The notes: a model not told the origin generated them from the sequence alone. Positions 36,489 through 45,757 are shown, counted from the first letter of the stretch. The stretch is DNA of 64,000 nucleotides from Chelatococcus sp. HY11 (GCF_018398335.1 NZ_JAHBRX010000002.1:310001-374000); one strand, 5' to 3'. Numbers and translations are program-made.

Positions 36489-38099
36489 ATGATTGTGGGA
36501 ACGCATCCGTCTCATCTCAGACGGCGCCCGTGGCGAGGGGCGGTGCAAGCTCTCGCGGCGGCGGTCGCGCTGACGATGGCGTCGCTACCGGCACGGGCCG
36601 CGACTGCCGATCTCTATGGGCCGAAGGCCGCCGATGCGGTCAAGGGCGGCACCCTGACCTTCGGCTCGCTGGTCGAGCCTCCGGGCCTTGATCCCTACCA
36701 TCAAGCCGCTGACGGACGCATCCGCTTCACGGTGCTGATGTATCAGGGCCTGTTCTATGAATCAGAGACCGGCGAGGCGATGCCGCTGCTCGCCAGCGCA
36801 TATGAGGTGTCCCCCGACGGGCTCGTCTACACCATCAAGCTGCGCGAGGGCGTCAAATTCCACACCGGCCAGCCCATGACCGCGAAGGATGTGGCCTATA
36901 GCTACAACTACCTTCGCGATCCGAAGAACGGCTCCCCGGGCGCCGGCGACCTGACCCTGATCTCCTCCGTCGACGCGGTCGATGATGGCACCGTCCGCAT
37001 CACTTTGTCGAAGCCGAACGGCGCCTTGCCGATGACGCTCGGCAACAAATACGGAGGCGTCGTCCCGGCTGGCTACTTCGATGCCGCCGATGCCAAGCAG
37101 GCCTTCAACACCAAGAGCGTCGGCACCGGGCCCTACAAGCTCGCCGAGTTCAAGCCCAACAGCCATCTGGCTCTGGTCAAGAACGACGCCTACTGGGAAG
37201 AAGGCGCGCCTTATCTCGACCGCATCAACATCCTCTTCATCCCAAACAGCGCGAGCATGATCGTCGCGCTGCGCAACAAGCGCGTTGATCTCGCCCTCCT
37301 CACGCGCCCCCAGGACATCCAGCAGGTTGTCAAGGCGCCGGGGCTCGTCATGGAGCGTTGGCCCTCGCTCAATCAGAAGGCGCTTGATCTCGGCTCCGAG
37401 CTTTCGCCGCTCGGTGACCCGCGGGTGCGTGAGGCGATCGCCCTGTCGATCGACAAGGACGAGATCATGCGGGCCTCGGTCGGCGGCTACGGCAAGGTCA
37501 TCGGCACGATGGTGCCCGCCATGCAGGACGCCTGGGGCGCGCCGATCGACCAGCTCGCGAACCAGAAGGTCGATATCGAAAAGGCCAAGAAGCTTCTCGC
37601 GGAGGCTGGCCACAGCAACCTCAACCTGACGCTGACCACCATCAACGGCTATGACTGGATGGACCCGGCCGCCGTCACGATGAAGCAGCAGCTCGCCCGC
37701 GCCGGCATCAATCTCAACATCCAGCGCGTCGATCTGGGCGTCTGGATCAAGAACTTCCAGTCGAAGCAGATGGGTTTCACCTTCAACGACTGGGCGACCC
37801 AGCCTGATCCACATCTCCTGTTCTATCGGCACTTCCACAAGGCTCCGGAAGGCGCGGATTTCCGCAACTGGAACAACGCCGAAGCCAGCGCCCTCCTCGA
37901 CCAGGGGCTGGGTGAGACGGACCAGGCCAAGCGCAAGGCGATCTACGTGGATTTCCAGAAGATCCTCGCTCAGTCCGTGCCGACCGTCATGCTGTTCAGC
38001 GCTGATCACGTCAGCGTGCGCAATGAGAACGTCATGAACTACCAGCAGCACCCGACCGGCTGGTTCTTCGGTCTGGCGCGCGCCTACATCAAGAAGTAA
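36489..38099 (+). CDS. ABC transporter substrate-binding protein, family 5 (DppA-like), second system
   Basis: About 536 residues with a signal peptide ending near residue 37 (LPARA-ATA). TLTFGSLVEPPGLDPYHQAA and IKLREGVKFHTGQPMTAKDV are family-5 hallmarks. The ATG at 36489 is preceded by AGAGGAG; an upstream in-frame ATG at 36456 lacks a site and would lengthen the signal peptide. It is followed by two permease genes but no ATPase genes. Ligand unknown, likely a glycoside or sugar acid conjugate. Confidence 0.9.
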   Translation: MIVGTHPSHLRRRPWRGAVQALAAAVALTMASLPARAATADLYGPKAADAVKGGTLTFGSLVEPPGLDPYHQAADGRIRFTVLMYQGLFYESETGEAMPLLASAYEVSPDGLVYTIKLREGVKFHTGQPMTAKDVAYSYNYLRDPKNGSPGAGDLTLISSVDAVDDGTVRITLSKPNGALPMTLGNKYGGVVPAGYFDAADAKQAFNTKSVGTGPYKLAEFKPNSHLALVKNDAYWEEGAPYLDRINILFIPNSASMIVALRNKRVDLALLTRPQDIQQVVKAPGLVMERWPSLNQKALDLGSELSPLGDPRVREAIALSIDKDEIMRASVGGYGKVIGTMVPAMQDAWGAPIDQLANQKVDIEKAKKLLAEAGHSNLNLTLTTINGYDWMDPAAVTMKQQLARAGINLNIQRVDLGVWIKNFQSKQMGFTFNDWATQPDPHLLFYRHFHKAPEGADFRNWNNAEASALLDQGLGETDQAKRKAIYVDFQKILAQSVPTVMLFSADHVSVRNENVMNYQQHPTGWFFGLARAYIKK

Positions 38100-38162
38100 C
38101 GGCGCGACGCGGTATCGGGGCTCTGGCCTTCGTACCGCGTCCCCGCCGCGGAGATATTTTCA

Positions 38163-39107
38163 ATGGGTGGTTATCTCGCCCGGCGACTGGCGGCGTCGGC
38201 CGTCACGGCCTTCGTCGCCTCGATTGCTGTTTTTCTCATCGTCCGGGCGGTCCCGGGCGATGTGGTCGCGCAGATGCTCGGCCAGGTGAGCGATCCTGAG
38301 GCCGCTGCATCGTTGAGAGGCTTTCTGGGTCTGGACCAACCCGTCTGGATTCAATATGGGCGGTGGATCAGCGCCGTTCTATCGGGTGATCTCGGCACCA
38401 GCTGGACCGGTGGCAGGCCAGTGGGCCCCGCCGTGTTCGAGGCCTTCCTCGTGACGCTCGAAATCGGCCTTCTGACGCTCGCGCTCGCGACGATCGTCGG
38501 CGTGCCGCTCGGGATTATTTCCGGCATCTACGAAGGGCGTTGGCCGGATAACCTCATCCAGATCTTCAACCTTCTGGGTCTTGCCGCACCGGTGTTCTGG
38601 ACGGGCCTCATGCTGCTCGTCGCCGTGTCATCCTTCGCCGGCTGGTCGCCGCCGCTGATCTATGTGTCTCCGACGGAATCACTCTGGGACAACCTGTCCA
38701 TCCTGATGTTGCCGATCCTGTCGCTCGGGCTCCTCCAGGCGGCCGCCTACAGCCAGTTCGTGCGGCAGAACGTGGTGACGTCGCTCAATCAGGACTATGT
38801 GCGCACGGCCCGCGCCAAGGGCGTCACGATCCGCATCCTGTTCTTCAAGCATATCCTCAAGAACATCCTCATACCGCTCATCACCTTCATGGGTCTTGTG
38901 CTCGTCCAGATTCTCGGTGGCGTGGTGATCGTGGAGACGCTCTTCTCCATTCCGGGGCTCGGGCGCCTGCTCATCAGCGCCATCGAGACCCGCGACTATC
39001 CGATGCTACAGGGCGCGCTGCTGGTGGTCGTCGTGACGGCGATGGCGGTCAACCTGATCATCGATCTGCTCTACAGCGTCATCGATCCACGCGTGCGGTT
39101 GTCCTGA
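38163..39107 (+). CDS. Oligopeptide-type ABC transporter permease (DppB), second system
   Basis: A 314-residue membrane protein. ARRLAASAVTAFVASIAVFL and RAVPGDVVAQMLG mark the DppB N-terminus; the coupling loop is DYVRTARAKGVTIRILFFKH and LFSIPGLGRLLISAI closes the domain. It is 63 bases after the binding-protein gene, in the same operon. Confidence 0.9.
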   Translation: MGGYLARRLAASAVTAFVASIAVFLIVRAVPGDVVAQMLGQVSDPEAAASLRGFLGLDQPVWIQYGRWISAVLSGDLGTSWTGGRPVGPAVFEAFLVTLEIGLLTLALATIVGVPLGIISGIYEGRWPDNLIQIFNLLGLAAPVFWTGLMLLVAVSSFAGWSPPLIYVSPTESLWDNLSILMLPILSLGLLQAAAYSQFVRQNVVTSLNQDYVRTARAKGVTIRILFFKHILKNILIPLITFMGLVLVQILGGVVIVETLFSIPGLGRLLISAIETRDYPMLQGALLVVVVTAMAVNLIIDLLYSVIDPRVRLS

Positions 39108-39117
39108 GGTCAGCGAC

Positions 39118-39996
39118 ATGTCCCATATCTCATCGCCCCTCGCAGCCACGGTAGCTCCCCGCGAAACGAGCGGCCTCGTGAAGTTTCTCCGCCGCCTCAA
39201 GCGTGAACCCGGCCTGCTCTGCGGCCTCGCCGTGATGACCCTGCTCCTCGTCATCGTGATCGCGCCGGGGCTCTTCACCGCACAGTCGCCCTATACGATC
39301 AACATCGACGACGCCCTGCAGCCGCCGTCGGCCGCGCATCTGTTCGGAACAGATGACACCGGCCGCGATGTCTTTGCCCGCGTCATTTACGGAACGCGAG
39401 TGACGCTGCTGATCTGCGCCGGCTCCCTTCTGATCGCGGCGCTGATCGGTGGGCTCGTCGGCGCGCTGTCCGGATTTTTCGGTGGCTGGGTGGACCAGGT
39501 TCTCGGACGCGTCGTGGACGTGGTGCTGAGTTTCCCGCCGATCATTCTCGGCGTGATCATCACCGGCGTGCTGGGGCCGGCCACTTCAAACCTGATCCTG
39601 GCGCTCAGCATCATCCATATACCGATGTTCTTTCGCATCGCGCGGTCGGGCGCGCTGGGCGAAGCGGGCAAGACTTACGTGGAAGCGGCGCGCTGCGTCG
39701 GCCTCAACGAGGTCACGGTGCTCTATCGGCATGTCCTGCGCAATGTCCTGCCGCTCGTGCTGATGCAGTACATGGTGCTGTTTCCGCTCGTCCTGCAGAT
39801 CCAGGCCGCGCTCGGCTTCCTCGGCCTTGGCGTGCAGCCGCCGACGCCCGACTGGGGCGCGATCCTCCAGCAGGGCAAGGACACGATCCTGCTTGCCCCG
39901 TGGATCTCCCTATTCCCCGGCATAGCCGTGCTGATCACCGCCTTCGCGCTGATGCTGACGGGACGGGCACTACAGCGCAGCTCCGATCGCCGCTGA
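39118..39996 (+). CDS. Oligopeptide-type ABC transporter permease (DppC), second system
   Basis: A 292-residue membrane protein with AHLFGTDDTGRDVFARVIYG, the DppC N-terminal signature, the coupling loop YVEAARCVGLNEVTVLYRHV, and LGFLGLGVQPPTPDWGAIL near the C-terminus. It is the last gene of its operon: the next gene is a convergent GntR regulator. No DppD or DppF equivalent follows, so ATPases must come from elsewhere, possibly the genes at 20679-22501. Confidence 0.9.
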   Translation: MSHISSPLAATVAPRETSGLVKFLRRLKREPGLLCGLAVMTLLLVIVIAPGLFTAQSPYTINIDDALQPPSAAHLFGTDDTGRDVFARVIYGTRVTLLICAGSLLIAALIGGLVGALSGFFGGWVDQVLGRVVDVVLSFPPIILGVIITGVLGPATSNLILALSIIHIPMFFRIARSGALGEAGKTYVEAARCVGLNEVTVLYRHVLRNVLPLVLMQYMVLFPLVLQIQAALGFLGLGVQPPTPDWGAILQQGKDTILLAPWISLFPGIAVLITAFALMLTGRALQRSSDRR

Positions 39997-39998
39997 TG

Positions 39999-40727
39999 TC
40001 AGGCGCCGGAGACAGAATAGAGCGTGCGCACGAGATAGTCGCGCATGAGCTCCCGCGCCCGCGCCGCGTCCCTGGCGCGCAGGGCCGCGATGATCGCCGC
40101 ATTGTCGCGGCAGGCGGTCTCGCGGACAAGCGCCAGCGGGCCCGGGTGCCCGCCCGGCCGGCCCCAGCCGGCCGCCCTGCGCGAGGCAATGATCATCTCG
40201 AGGACGCGCGCGATGAAGCGATTGAGCGAGGCCCGCGCGATCGCCAGATGCAGGGCGTATTTCGCTTCCTTGTAGGCGATCCAGGTATCGGCCGCCTTCA
40301 TGTCGGCAAGCGCGGCGTCGAAGGCAGCGAAATCCGCCTCGGTGGCGCGCTCGACGACGAGATCGACCAGCGCCGGCTCGAACAGGAGACGCGCCTCGAA
40401 CAACTCCGGCAGGGAGAATTCCGGCTCGGCGGGGGCCGCGCTGGCGGGCTTGGCATCGGTGACGAAGGTGCCTCGGCCAACCTCGCGCACGATGAGGCCT
40501 TCATCCATCAGTTGCGCCATCGTCTTGCGCACGGTGTTACGGGCGACGCGGTACTCCGTGGAGAGCGCGCGCTCCGTCGGCAATTGCGCCCCGGGGGGAA
40601 AGCGCCCCTCGGTGATCGACGACTTGATGCGCGCATAGAGCGCGCGCGACTCCACCTCGGATCGGGCACGGACGCCGACTGTCGGGGGCGACATCTGATC
40701 CTGGCTGGAAACGGCGGTATCGAGCAA
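39999..40727 (-). CDS. GntR family transcriptional regulator, FCD type
   Basis: A 242-residue regulator. The winged HTH spans about residues 25-90 (LYARIKSSITEGRFPPGAQL, ERALSTEYRVARNTVRKTM, GLIVREVGRGTFV) and is followed by a helical FCD domain (LFEARLLFEPALVDLVVERA). I keep the TTG at 40727, which follows AGAGGAAAGAGAG; an ATG eleven codons in is the alternative. It is convergent with the second Dpp operon and divergent from the operon at 40940, with ATTGG repeats in that spacer. It may control both operons. Confidence 0.88.
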   Translation of the reverse strand: MLDTAVSSQDQMSPPTVGVRARSEVESRALYARIKSSITEGRFPPGAQLPTERALSTEYRVARNTVRKTMAQLMDEGLIVREVGRGTFVTDAKPASAAPAEPEFSLPELFEARLLFEPALVDLVVERATEADFAAFDAALADMKAADTWIAYKEAKYALHLAIARASLNRFIARVLEMIIASRRAAGWGRPGGHPGPLALVRETACRDNAAIIAALRARDAARARELMRDYLVRTLYSVSGA

Positions 40728-40856
40728 GCTCTCTTTCCTCTGTCTGATGCGGCAAGAAGGAATTGGGGCAACAAGGAATTGGGCGCCTTTACCATGCCGT
40801 CAAATGCCTGCCGCGCGCAAGTGTTGGTCGTCAACTTGGTGTCGAAGGGGTTGTCA

Positions 40857-40894
40857 ATTGGATTGGAATTGGACAATAATTGGTCCTATATTGG
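40857..40894. promoter_or_regulatory. Phased ATTGG repeat array between GntR gene and ThDP-enzyme operon
   Basis: Five ATTGG pentamers begin at 40857, 40862, 40868, 40879 and 40890, the last three spaced exactly 11 bases. The array also contains an imperfect palindrome, GGACAATAATTGGTCC. It lies 46-83 bp before the start of the ThDP-enzyme gene. The same pentamer recurs upstream of the 33762 operon. Confidence 0.5.
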
Positions 40895-40939
40895 TTCATC
40901 CAACCTCTTCTCAAATCGATCCCATGCAAGGAGACGCTC

Positions 40940-42703
40940 ATGACGGCGGAAGTCGCTGCGACGGAAGGTGGGGCAGCAAGCCGTTCTGGCGCCGAGATCC
41001 TGGTGGATTGCCTGCGCCGACAGGCCGTTGATCGGGTCTTCTGCGTGCCGGGCGAGAGCTATCTTTCGGTCCTCGACGCTCTCCATGATGTCGCCGATGA
41101 CGTGCAATTGGTCGTCTGTCGCCAGGAAGGCGGCGCGGCCAATATGGCCGATGCCTACGGCAAGCTCACAGGCCGGCCGGGCGTCTGTTTCGTCACGCGC
41201 GGACCGGGCGCGACCAATGCCTCGATCGGCGTGCATACGGCCTTTCAGGATTCGACGCCCATGGTGCTGTTCATCGGCCAGGTGGCGCGTGGCTTCAAGG
41301 ATCGCGAGGGCTTCCAGGAAGTCGATCTGGTCGCCATGTTCAGGCCGCTCGCCAAATGGGCGGCCGAGATCAACGACCCGCGACGCATCCCCGAGTACAT
41401 TCATCGCGCCTTCCAGACGGCCATGGCCGGCCGCCCGGGACCCGTCGTCCTCGTTCTTCCCGAGGACATGCTGAGCGAGGACGTCGCGGCACCCGTCGAG
41501 GCGGGCCTGCGCGCCGACCCCATCGCGGCCGCCCCCCGGCCTGACCAGATGGCGCGTTTCGCGGCGCTGGTCGCGGAGGCGAAACGCCCGCTGATCATTC
41601 TCGGCGGCGGCGGCTGGACGATCGAGGCGCGCGACAACCTTCTCGCTTTCGCCGATCGGGCGCAGCTGCCGATTGCGGCCTCCCTGCGCTGCCAGGACTA
41701 CGTGCCCAACACACACCCGCTGTATGTCGGCCATTTCGGCATCGGCGCCGAGCCGCAACTGGTCAAGCGGCTGGCGGAAGCCGATCTCGTCGTCGCCTTT
41801 GGTACGCGATTGGGCGAAATGACCACGGCTGGCTATCGCCTGCTGACCGCGCCACGGACGCGCCAGAAGCTCGTGCATATTCATGCCGACTCAGAGGAGC
41901 TCGGCCGTGTCTATCAGGCTGATTTGCCCATCAATGCGGGCCTCGCGCCCTTCGCGGCGGCGCTCACCACGCTTGACGGAAGTGCAGGCGCTACCGACCG
42001 GCGGGACTGGGTGCGGAGCCTGAAGGCCGAGCAAGACGCGACCTATAAGCCCATGCCCAATGCGGGCGATCTCGACCTGACGGCGGTGTTCCAGCATCTG
42101 CAGGAGGTCCTGCCCAGTGACACCATCGTGTCGAACGGCGCGGGCAACTACACCGGCTGGGTGCATAAATACTGGCGCTTTTCCGCCTTCCGCTCGCAGC
42201 TCGCCCCGACCTCAGGCGCCATGGGCTACGGCGTGCCGGCGGCGGTCGCGGCCAAGCTCACCTACCCCGGCCGAACCGTTCTCTCGGTCAATGGCGATGG
42301 CTGTTTCCTGATGAACGGCCAGGAGATGGCGACAGCCGTCCAATACGGCGCCGCGATCATCTATCTCGTCGTCAACAACGGCATGTATGGGACCATCCGC
42401 ATGCATCAGGAGCGCGAATATCCAACCCGCGTTTCCGGTACACACCTGCATAATCCGGATTTCGCTATGCTCGCGCGATCCTATGGTCTCGCGGGCCTCC
42501 GGGTGGAGCGAACCGAGGACTTCGCGCAGGCGCTGGACACTGTCCTTGCAAGCCCGACCGGCGGCCTGATCGAACTCATCGTGCCGCAGGAGGCGCTCTC
42601 GGTGCGGTCGAGCCTCTCGCGATTGCGTTCGGCGGCGCTCGACAGGCAAGCTGCCCGGAACGCGACGGCACCCAATCCAGGAAGCAACCAGGGGAACTGC
42701 TGA
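40940..42703 (+). CDS. Thiamine diphosphate-dependent enzyme (acetolactate synthase-like)
   Basis: A 587-residue protein with the three domains of 2-oxoacid decarboxylases and acetolactate synthases. The N-terminal domain carries VFCVPGESYLSVLDAL and the cofactor-activating Glu63 in CRQEGGAANMADAYG. The C-terminal ThDP motif is GDGCFLMNGQEMATAVQYG followed by NNGMYG. The ATG at 40940 follows AAGGAG. Its stop overlaps the next start. The reaction could be decarboxylation or carboligation of a 2-keto acid, the type of product made by the sugar-acid dehydratases in this region. Substrate unknown. Confidence 0.87.
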   Translation: MTAEVAATEGGAASRSGAEILVDCLRRQAVDRVFCVPGESYLSVLDALHDVADDVQLVVCRQEGGAANMADAYGKLTGRPGVCFVTRGPGATNASIGVHTAFQDSTPMVLFIGQVARGFKDREGFQEVDLVAMFRPLAKWAAEINDPRRIPEYIHRAFQTAMAGRPGPVVLVLPEDMLSEDVAAPVEAGLRADPIAAAPRPDQMARFAALVAEAKRPLIILGGGGWTIEARDNLLAFADRAQLPIAASLRCQDYVPNTHPLYVGHFGIGAEPQLVKRLAEADLVVAFGTRLGEMTTAGYRLLTAPRTRQKLVHIHADSEELGRVYQADLPINAGLAPFAAALTTLDGSAGATDRRDWVRSLKAEQDATYKPMPNAGDLDLTAVFQHLQEVLPSDTIVSNGAGNYTGWVHKYWRFSAFRSQLAPTSGAMGYGVPAAVAAKLTYPGRTVLSVNGDGCFLMNGQEMATAVQYGAAIIYLVVNNGMYGTIRMHQEREYPTRVSGTHLHNPDFAMLARSYGLAGLRVERTEDFAQALDTVLASPTGGLIELIVPQEALSVRSSLSRLRSAALDRQAARNATAPNPGSNQGNC

Positions 42704-43593
42704 TGACCGACGCGCCGCGCCTGTGGTCGTCCTTGTCCGCCGACGAGCACGAGTTTCAATACAACCCGCAGAACGCTTTTCCGAATTTCAAGGACTATCA
42801 GGCGGGGCGCGCCGCGCCGAACCGCAAGGCGCGCGAGGAGCTGGTCTCGCACCGGGACATCGCCTACGGCGACCATCCCCTGCGCAAGGTCGATGTCTAT
42901 CCCGCCGCAAGCGCCGCCGGCCCGGCGCCGGTGCATGTGTTCTTTCACGGCGGCTACTGGCGGGCGCAGGATAAGGAGAACTTCGCCTTCATCGCCGGCG
43001 CACTGGTGCCGCTCGGCATCACGACGGTCATCGCCAACTACGAACTCTGCCCGGCCTCGACCCTCGATGGGGTCGTCGACTCCGCGCTTGCCGCCGTGGA
43101 GTGGACCTGCCGCTCGATCGCGGAGTTCGGCGGCGATCCCAAAGCGATCACCCTCTCCGGCCATTCTGCGGGCGCGCATCTTGGCGCCGAGGTTATCGCG
43201 ACCGACTGGCGCGCGCGCGGCATCGACCCGACTTTCCTCAAAGGCGCGGTCCTGATCAGCGGCATCTACGATCCGGCGCCCGCAATCCATACGAGCGTGA
43301 ACGCGGAGCTCAATCTCGATGCGGCGATCGCCGCGCGCCATGATGTCGAGCGACGCGCGCCGGTGATCGACTGCCCGGTGGCCATACTCGCGGGAGGCGT
43401 GGAGCCCTGGCACTGGATCGATCAGTCGTTCCGCTATGCCCATCACCTCCACAGGCATGGACGCGACCCGGAAACCCATGTGGTCCCCGGCTACAATCAC
43501 TTCGATATCATCAATCAGTACCTTGATCCCCAGAGCCCGATCATCCGGGCTTTGGTGGGCCAGACGCTCGCTGGCAAGCGGGGAGCACGATGA
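42703..43593 (+). CDS. Alpha/beta hydrolase, arylformamidase-like
   Basis: A 296-residue serine hydrolase. HGGYW at residues 82-86 is the oxyanion motif characteristic of kynurenine formamidase and carboxylesterase relatives; the nucleophile is Ser155 in GHSAGA, and a His in PGYNHFDII completes the triad. It could cleave an amide, formamide or ester. No kynurenine pathway genes are close. Coupled by single-base overlap to the ThDP enzyme and by an ATGA junction to the cupin-like gene. Confidence 0.83.
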   Translation: MTDAPRLWSSLSADEHEFQYNPQNAFPNFKDYQAGRAAPNRKAREELVSHRDIAYGDHPLRKVDVYPAASAAGPAPVHVFFHGGYWRAQDKENFAFIAGALVPLGITTVIANYELCPASTLDGVVDSALAAVEWTCRSIAEFGGDPKAITLSGHSAGAHLGAEVIATDWRARGIDPTFLKGAVLISGIYDPAPAIHTSVNAELNLDAAIAARHDVERRAPVIDCPVAILAGGVEPWHWIDQSFRYAHHLHRHGRDPETHVVPGYNHFDIINQYLDPQSPIIRALVGQTLAGKRGAR

Positions 43594-44243
43594 CCGCAAC
43601 TTCCGATAGCCTGCCGCGCATCACGCTCTACGAACACGACCTTGATGGCGCCACCCTCGATCTGCCCGACGGCGCCTATCGCTTCGCCTATGTCGAGACG
43701 GGCGTTCTCGCCGTCGAGGACACGGGCGGAGCGCGGACATGCACCGCCGACGACGGGCTGTTCCTGGACGGGCAAGCGCGGTTGCGCGGCGAAGGCCGGA
43801 TCTGGATCTATGAAGTGGATCCGACGGGTACCGCCTTCCGATGGGACAAAAGCATCATCCTCTCCCATCCCCTCACTGTTGCCTTCGATGGTCCCTGGCT
43901 CATGCGCGCGGACCGGATCGAATCGCCGTCAGGCGCCGCGACCCCGCGCCACGGCCATCGCGGCCCGGGCATCCGCCGGCTCCTCTACGGGCGGCTCATT
44001 GCCGAGGTCGGCGACCATGTCGAGCGGATCGCAGCGGGACAGGCCTGGTTCGAGACCGGCAGCGATCCGGTCATCGGCACCAATATCAACGACGCCAACA
44101 GCGCTTTCGTGCGCGTGATGGTGCTGCCGGCGGAGCTCGAAGGCGGCAAGAGCTCGTTCATGCCGACGACGCCCGAGGATGCGCTGAAGCCGCGTGCCGT
44201 GACCAGCCGCCTGTTCGGCGAGCGCCTGATTCCAGGCACTTGA
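43590..44243 (+). CDS. Cupin-like protein of unknown function
   Basis: A 217-residue protein rich in beta-strand sequence. TPRHGHRGPGIRRLLYGRLIAEVGDHVERI has the spacing of a cupin: His residues of a metal site, then a glycine turn, shortened here for length. A second half with AGQAWFETGSDPVIGTN resembles the closing cupin motif. The weakly similar N-terminal half (YRFAYVETGVLAVED) may be a second cupin barrel. It is the last gene of the three-gene operon. The enzymatic role is unknown. Confidence 0.55.
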   Translation: MTATSDSLPRITLYEHDLDGATLDLPDGAYRFAYVETGVLAVEDTGGARTCTADDGLFLDGQARLRGEGRIWIYEVDPTGTAFRWDKSIILSHPLTVAFDGPWLMRADRIESPSGAATPRHGHRGPGIRRLLYGRLIAEVGDHVERIAAGQAWFETGSDPVIGTNINDANSAFVRVMVLPAELEGGKSSFMPTTPEDALKPRAVTSRLFGERLIPGT

Positions 44244-44326
44244 TCCGATTTGCCTGAGGCCCGCGCTCCCCTTTCGCCTTGTGGGCAGGTGGCCTCCCGG
44301 CTCGGCCGCCCTCACGTCGAGTGGCC

Positions 44327-44474
44327 GGTCATTCCGGGGCGCCGCGTGAGCGGCGAGCCCGGAATCTATCACCCGTAGCGTTGGGAAGTTGACCGATCGT
44401 CCAATAGCGCTTTTTGCGGATGGGGCATCGGTTCTGGATTCCGGGCTCAGTCCTTCGGCCTGCCTCGGAATGAC
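44327..44474. repeat. Degenerate dispersed intergenic repeats
   Basis: Two short blocks, GGTCATTCCGGGGCGCC...CCCGGAATCTAT and CTGGATTCCGGGCTCAGTCC...CGGAATGAC, have complementary ends, as in the dispersed GC-rich repeats common between genes of Hyphomicrobiales. Together they fill most of the 338-bp spacer between the cupin-like and LysR genes. Confidence 0.5.
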
Positions 44475-44581
44475 GGCGGAGGCCGTGAAAGACGGAGGCC
44501 ACGCGCGACGGACTTGGCCTCTCCCGTATTTCTGCATCCCAGCGATTGCTCTACAAATCCCCGGGGCAATCGGAGACGGCC

Positions 44582-45487
44582 ATGGACCTGCGGCAGCTTG
44601 AGTATTTTCTACGTGTTGCGCAGCGCTGCAACATTTCGCTGGCGGCCGTTGAGCTCAATATCACGCAGCCCACGCTGACCAAGAGCATAAAGCTTCTCGA
44701 GGACGAACTCGGCGTCAAGCTGTTCGAGCGCTTGCCGCGGGGTGTCGCCTTGACTGATGTCGGGTTGCGCCTCCTGCGCCATGCCGAGGCCGTGCATGTT
44801 CAGGTGAGGGACGCGAGCCAGGAGATTGCCTCGCTGCGCAGCGGCACGTTCGGCACGGTGACGATCGGCGCGGGCCCTGCCTGGCTGCGGCGCAACCTGC
44901 CTTTGGCGGTCGCGGAAGTGATGAAGCAGCATCCGGGCATCCAGCTCCGTGTCGAGGGCGGCTTCGACGAGGCGCTCTTCCGGGCGTTGCGTGACGGCGA
45001 ATTGGACTTCGTGGTGGCGGAGCTTCCCTCTCCCGAGGACAGGCGCGATGTCGAGGTCACCCCGCTCACATCCGACAATCTCGGGGTGGTCTGCCGCGCG
45101 GGACACCCGCTGGCCCGGCGGCGGCGTCTGTCCATGCGTGACGTCCTCACCTACCCCTGGGTCATGCCGCCGCGCACGACGCGCGCGCACCGCCGCTTCG
45201 ACGCATTGTTCGTCGCGCACGACCTTCCACCCCCGACGAGTTGCCTGGAGACCGGCTCGCTCGCCTTCCTCATCAACGTTCTCCTCCATTCCGACGCCCT
45301 AACCTTCACCGTGTCGAAGACCCTCGTCACGCGCGAGGGCAAGGACCTAGTCATGCTGGACGCGCCGGATCTCACCGTCAGGCGCGAGGCTGGCATCGTG
45401 ATCCGGCGCGGCGGCTGGCTGTCGCCTGCCGCGCAGCATGTCGCGGACGCGTTGAAGGCCATCTGCGCCGCCGAGCCGGAGAATTAG
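44582..45487 (+). CDS. LysR family transcriptional regulator
   Basis: A 301-residue regulator. MDLRQLEYFLRVAQRCNISL followed by ELNITQPTLTKSIKLLED is the LysR HTH, and VTIGAGPAWLRRNLPLAVAE starts the effector domain. The ATG at 44582 gives the canonical N-terminus; an upstream in-frame start adds unrelated residues. It lies just ahead of the importer-sulfatase operon on the same strand and may control it. The effector is unknown. Confidence 0.92.
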   Translation: MDLRQLEYFLRVAQRCNISLAAVELNITQPTLTKSIKLLEDELGVKLFERLPRGVALTDVGLRLLRHAEAVHVQVRDASQEIASLRSGTFGTVTIGAGPAWLRRNLPLAVAEVMKQHPGIQLRVEGGFDEALFRALRDGELDFVVAELPSPEDRRDVEVTPLTSDNLGVVCRAGHPLARRRRLSMRDVLTYPWVMPPRTTRAHRRFDALFVAHDLPPPTSCLETGSLAFLINVLLHSDALTFTVSKTLVTREGKDLVMLDAPDLTVRREAGIVIRRGGWLSPAAQHVADALKAICAAEPEN

Positions 45488-45523
45488 AGAATGTTCCAAT
45501 CTGATGGAATCGCTGAGCCGCAG

Positions 45524-45611
45524 CCGTCATGGCCGGGCTTTGTCCCGGCCATCCCGATCAGTATGGCTCGCGCCCTCTAGATCGGGATCCCCGGCACAAG
45601 GCCGGGATGAC
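45524..45611 (+). repeat. Dispersed intergenic repeat, copy 2
   Basis: About 88 bp beginning CCGTCATGGCCGGGCTTTGT and ending AGGCCGGGATGAC. It matches the reverse complement of the element at 30724-30818 across its length, with small differences in the middle. The complementary termini suggest a folded, possibly mobile or attenuating unit. Confidence 0.75.
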
Positions 45612-45757
45612 GCCGGTGGGACACGTGCCTTGAGCCATTCCTTGTGTCTATGGCTTCGGCATGAAAAGTTGTTTGTGCGCATAGCATAGATGTGCAACGC
45701 TCCCCTTTCAAAATACGTGGCCGCGATAATGCCCGGCCCGCCTTGGGGAGGATGTTC

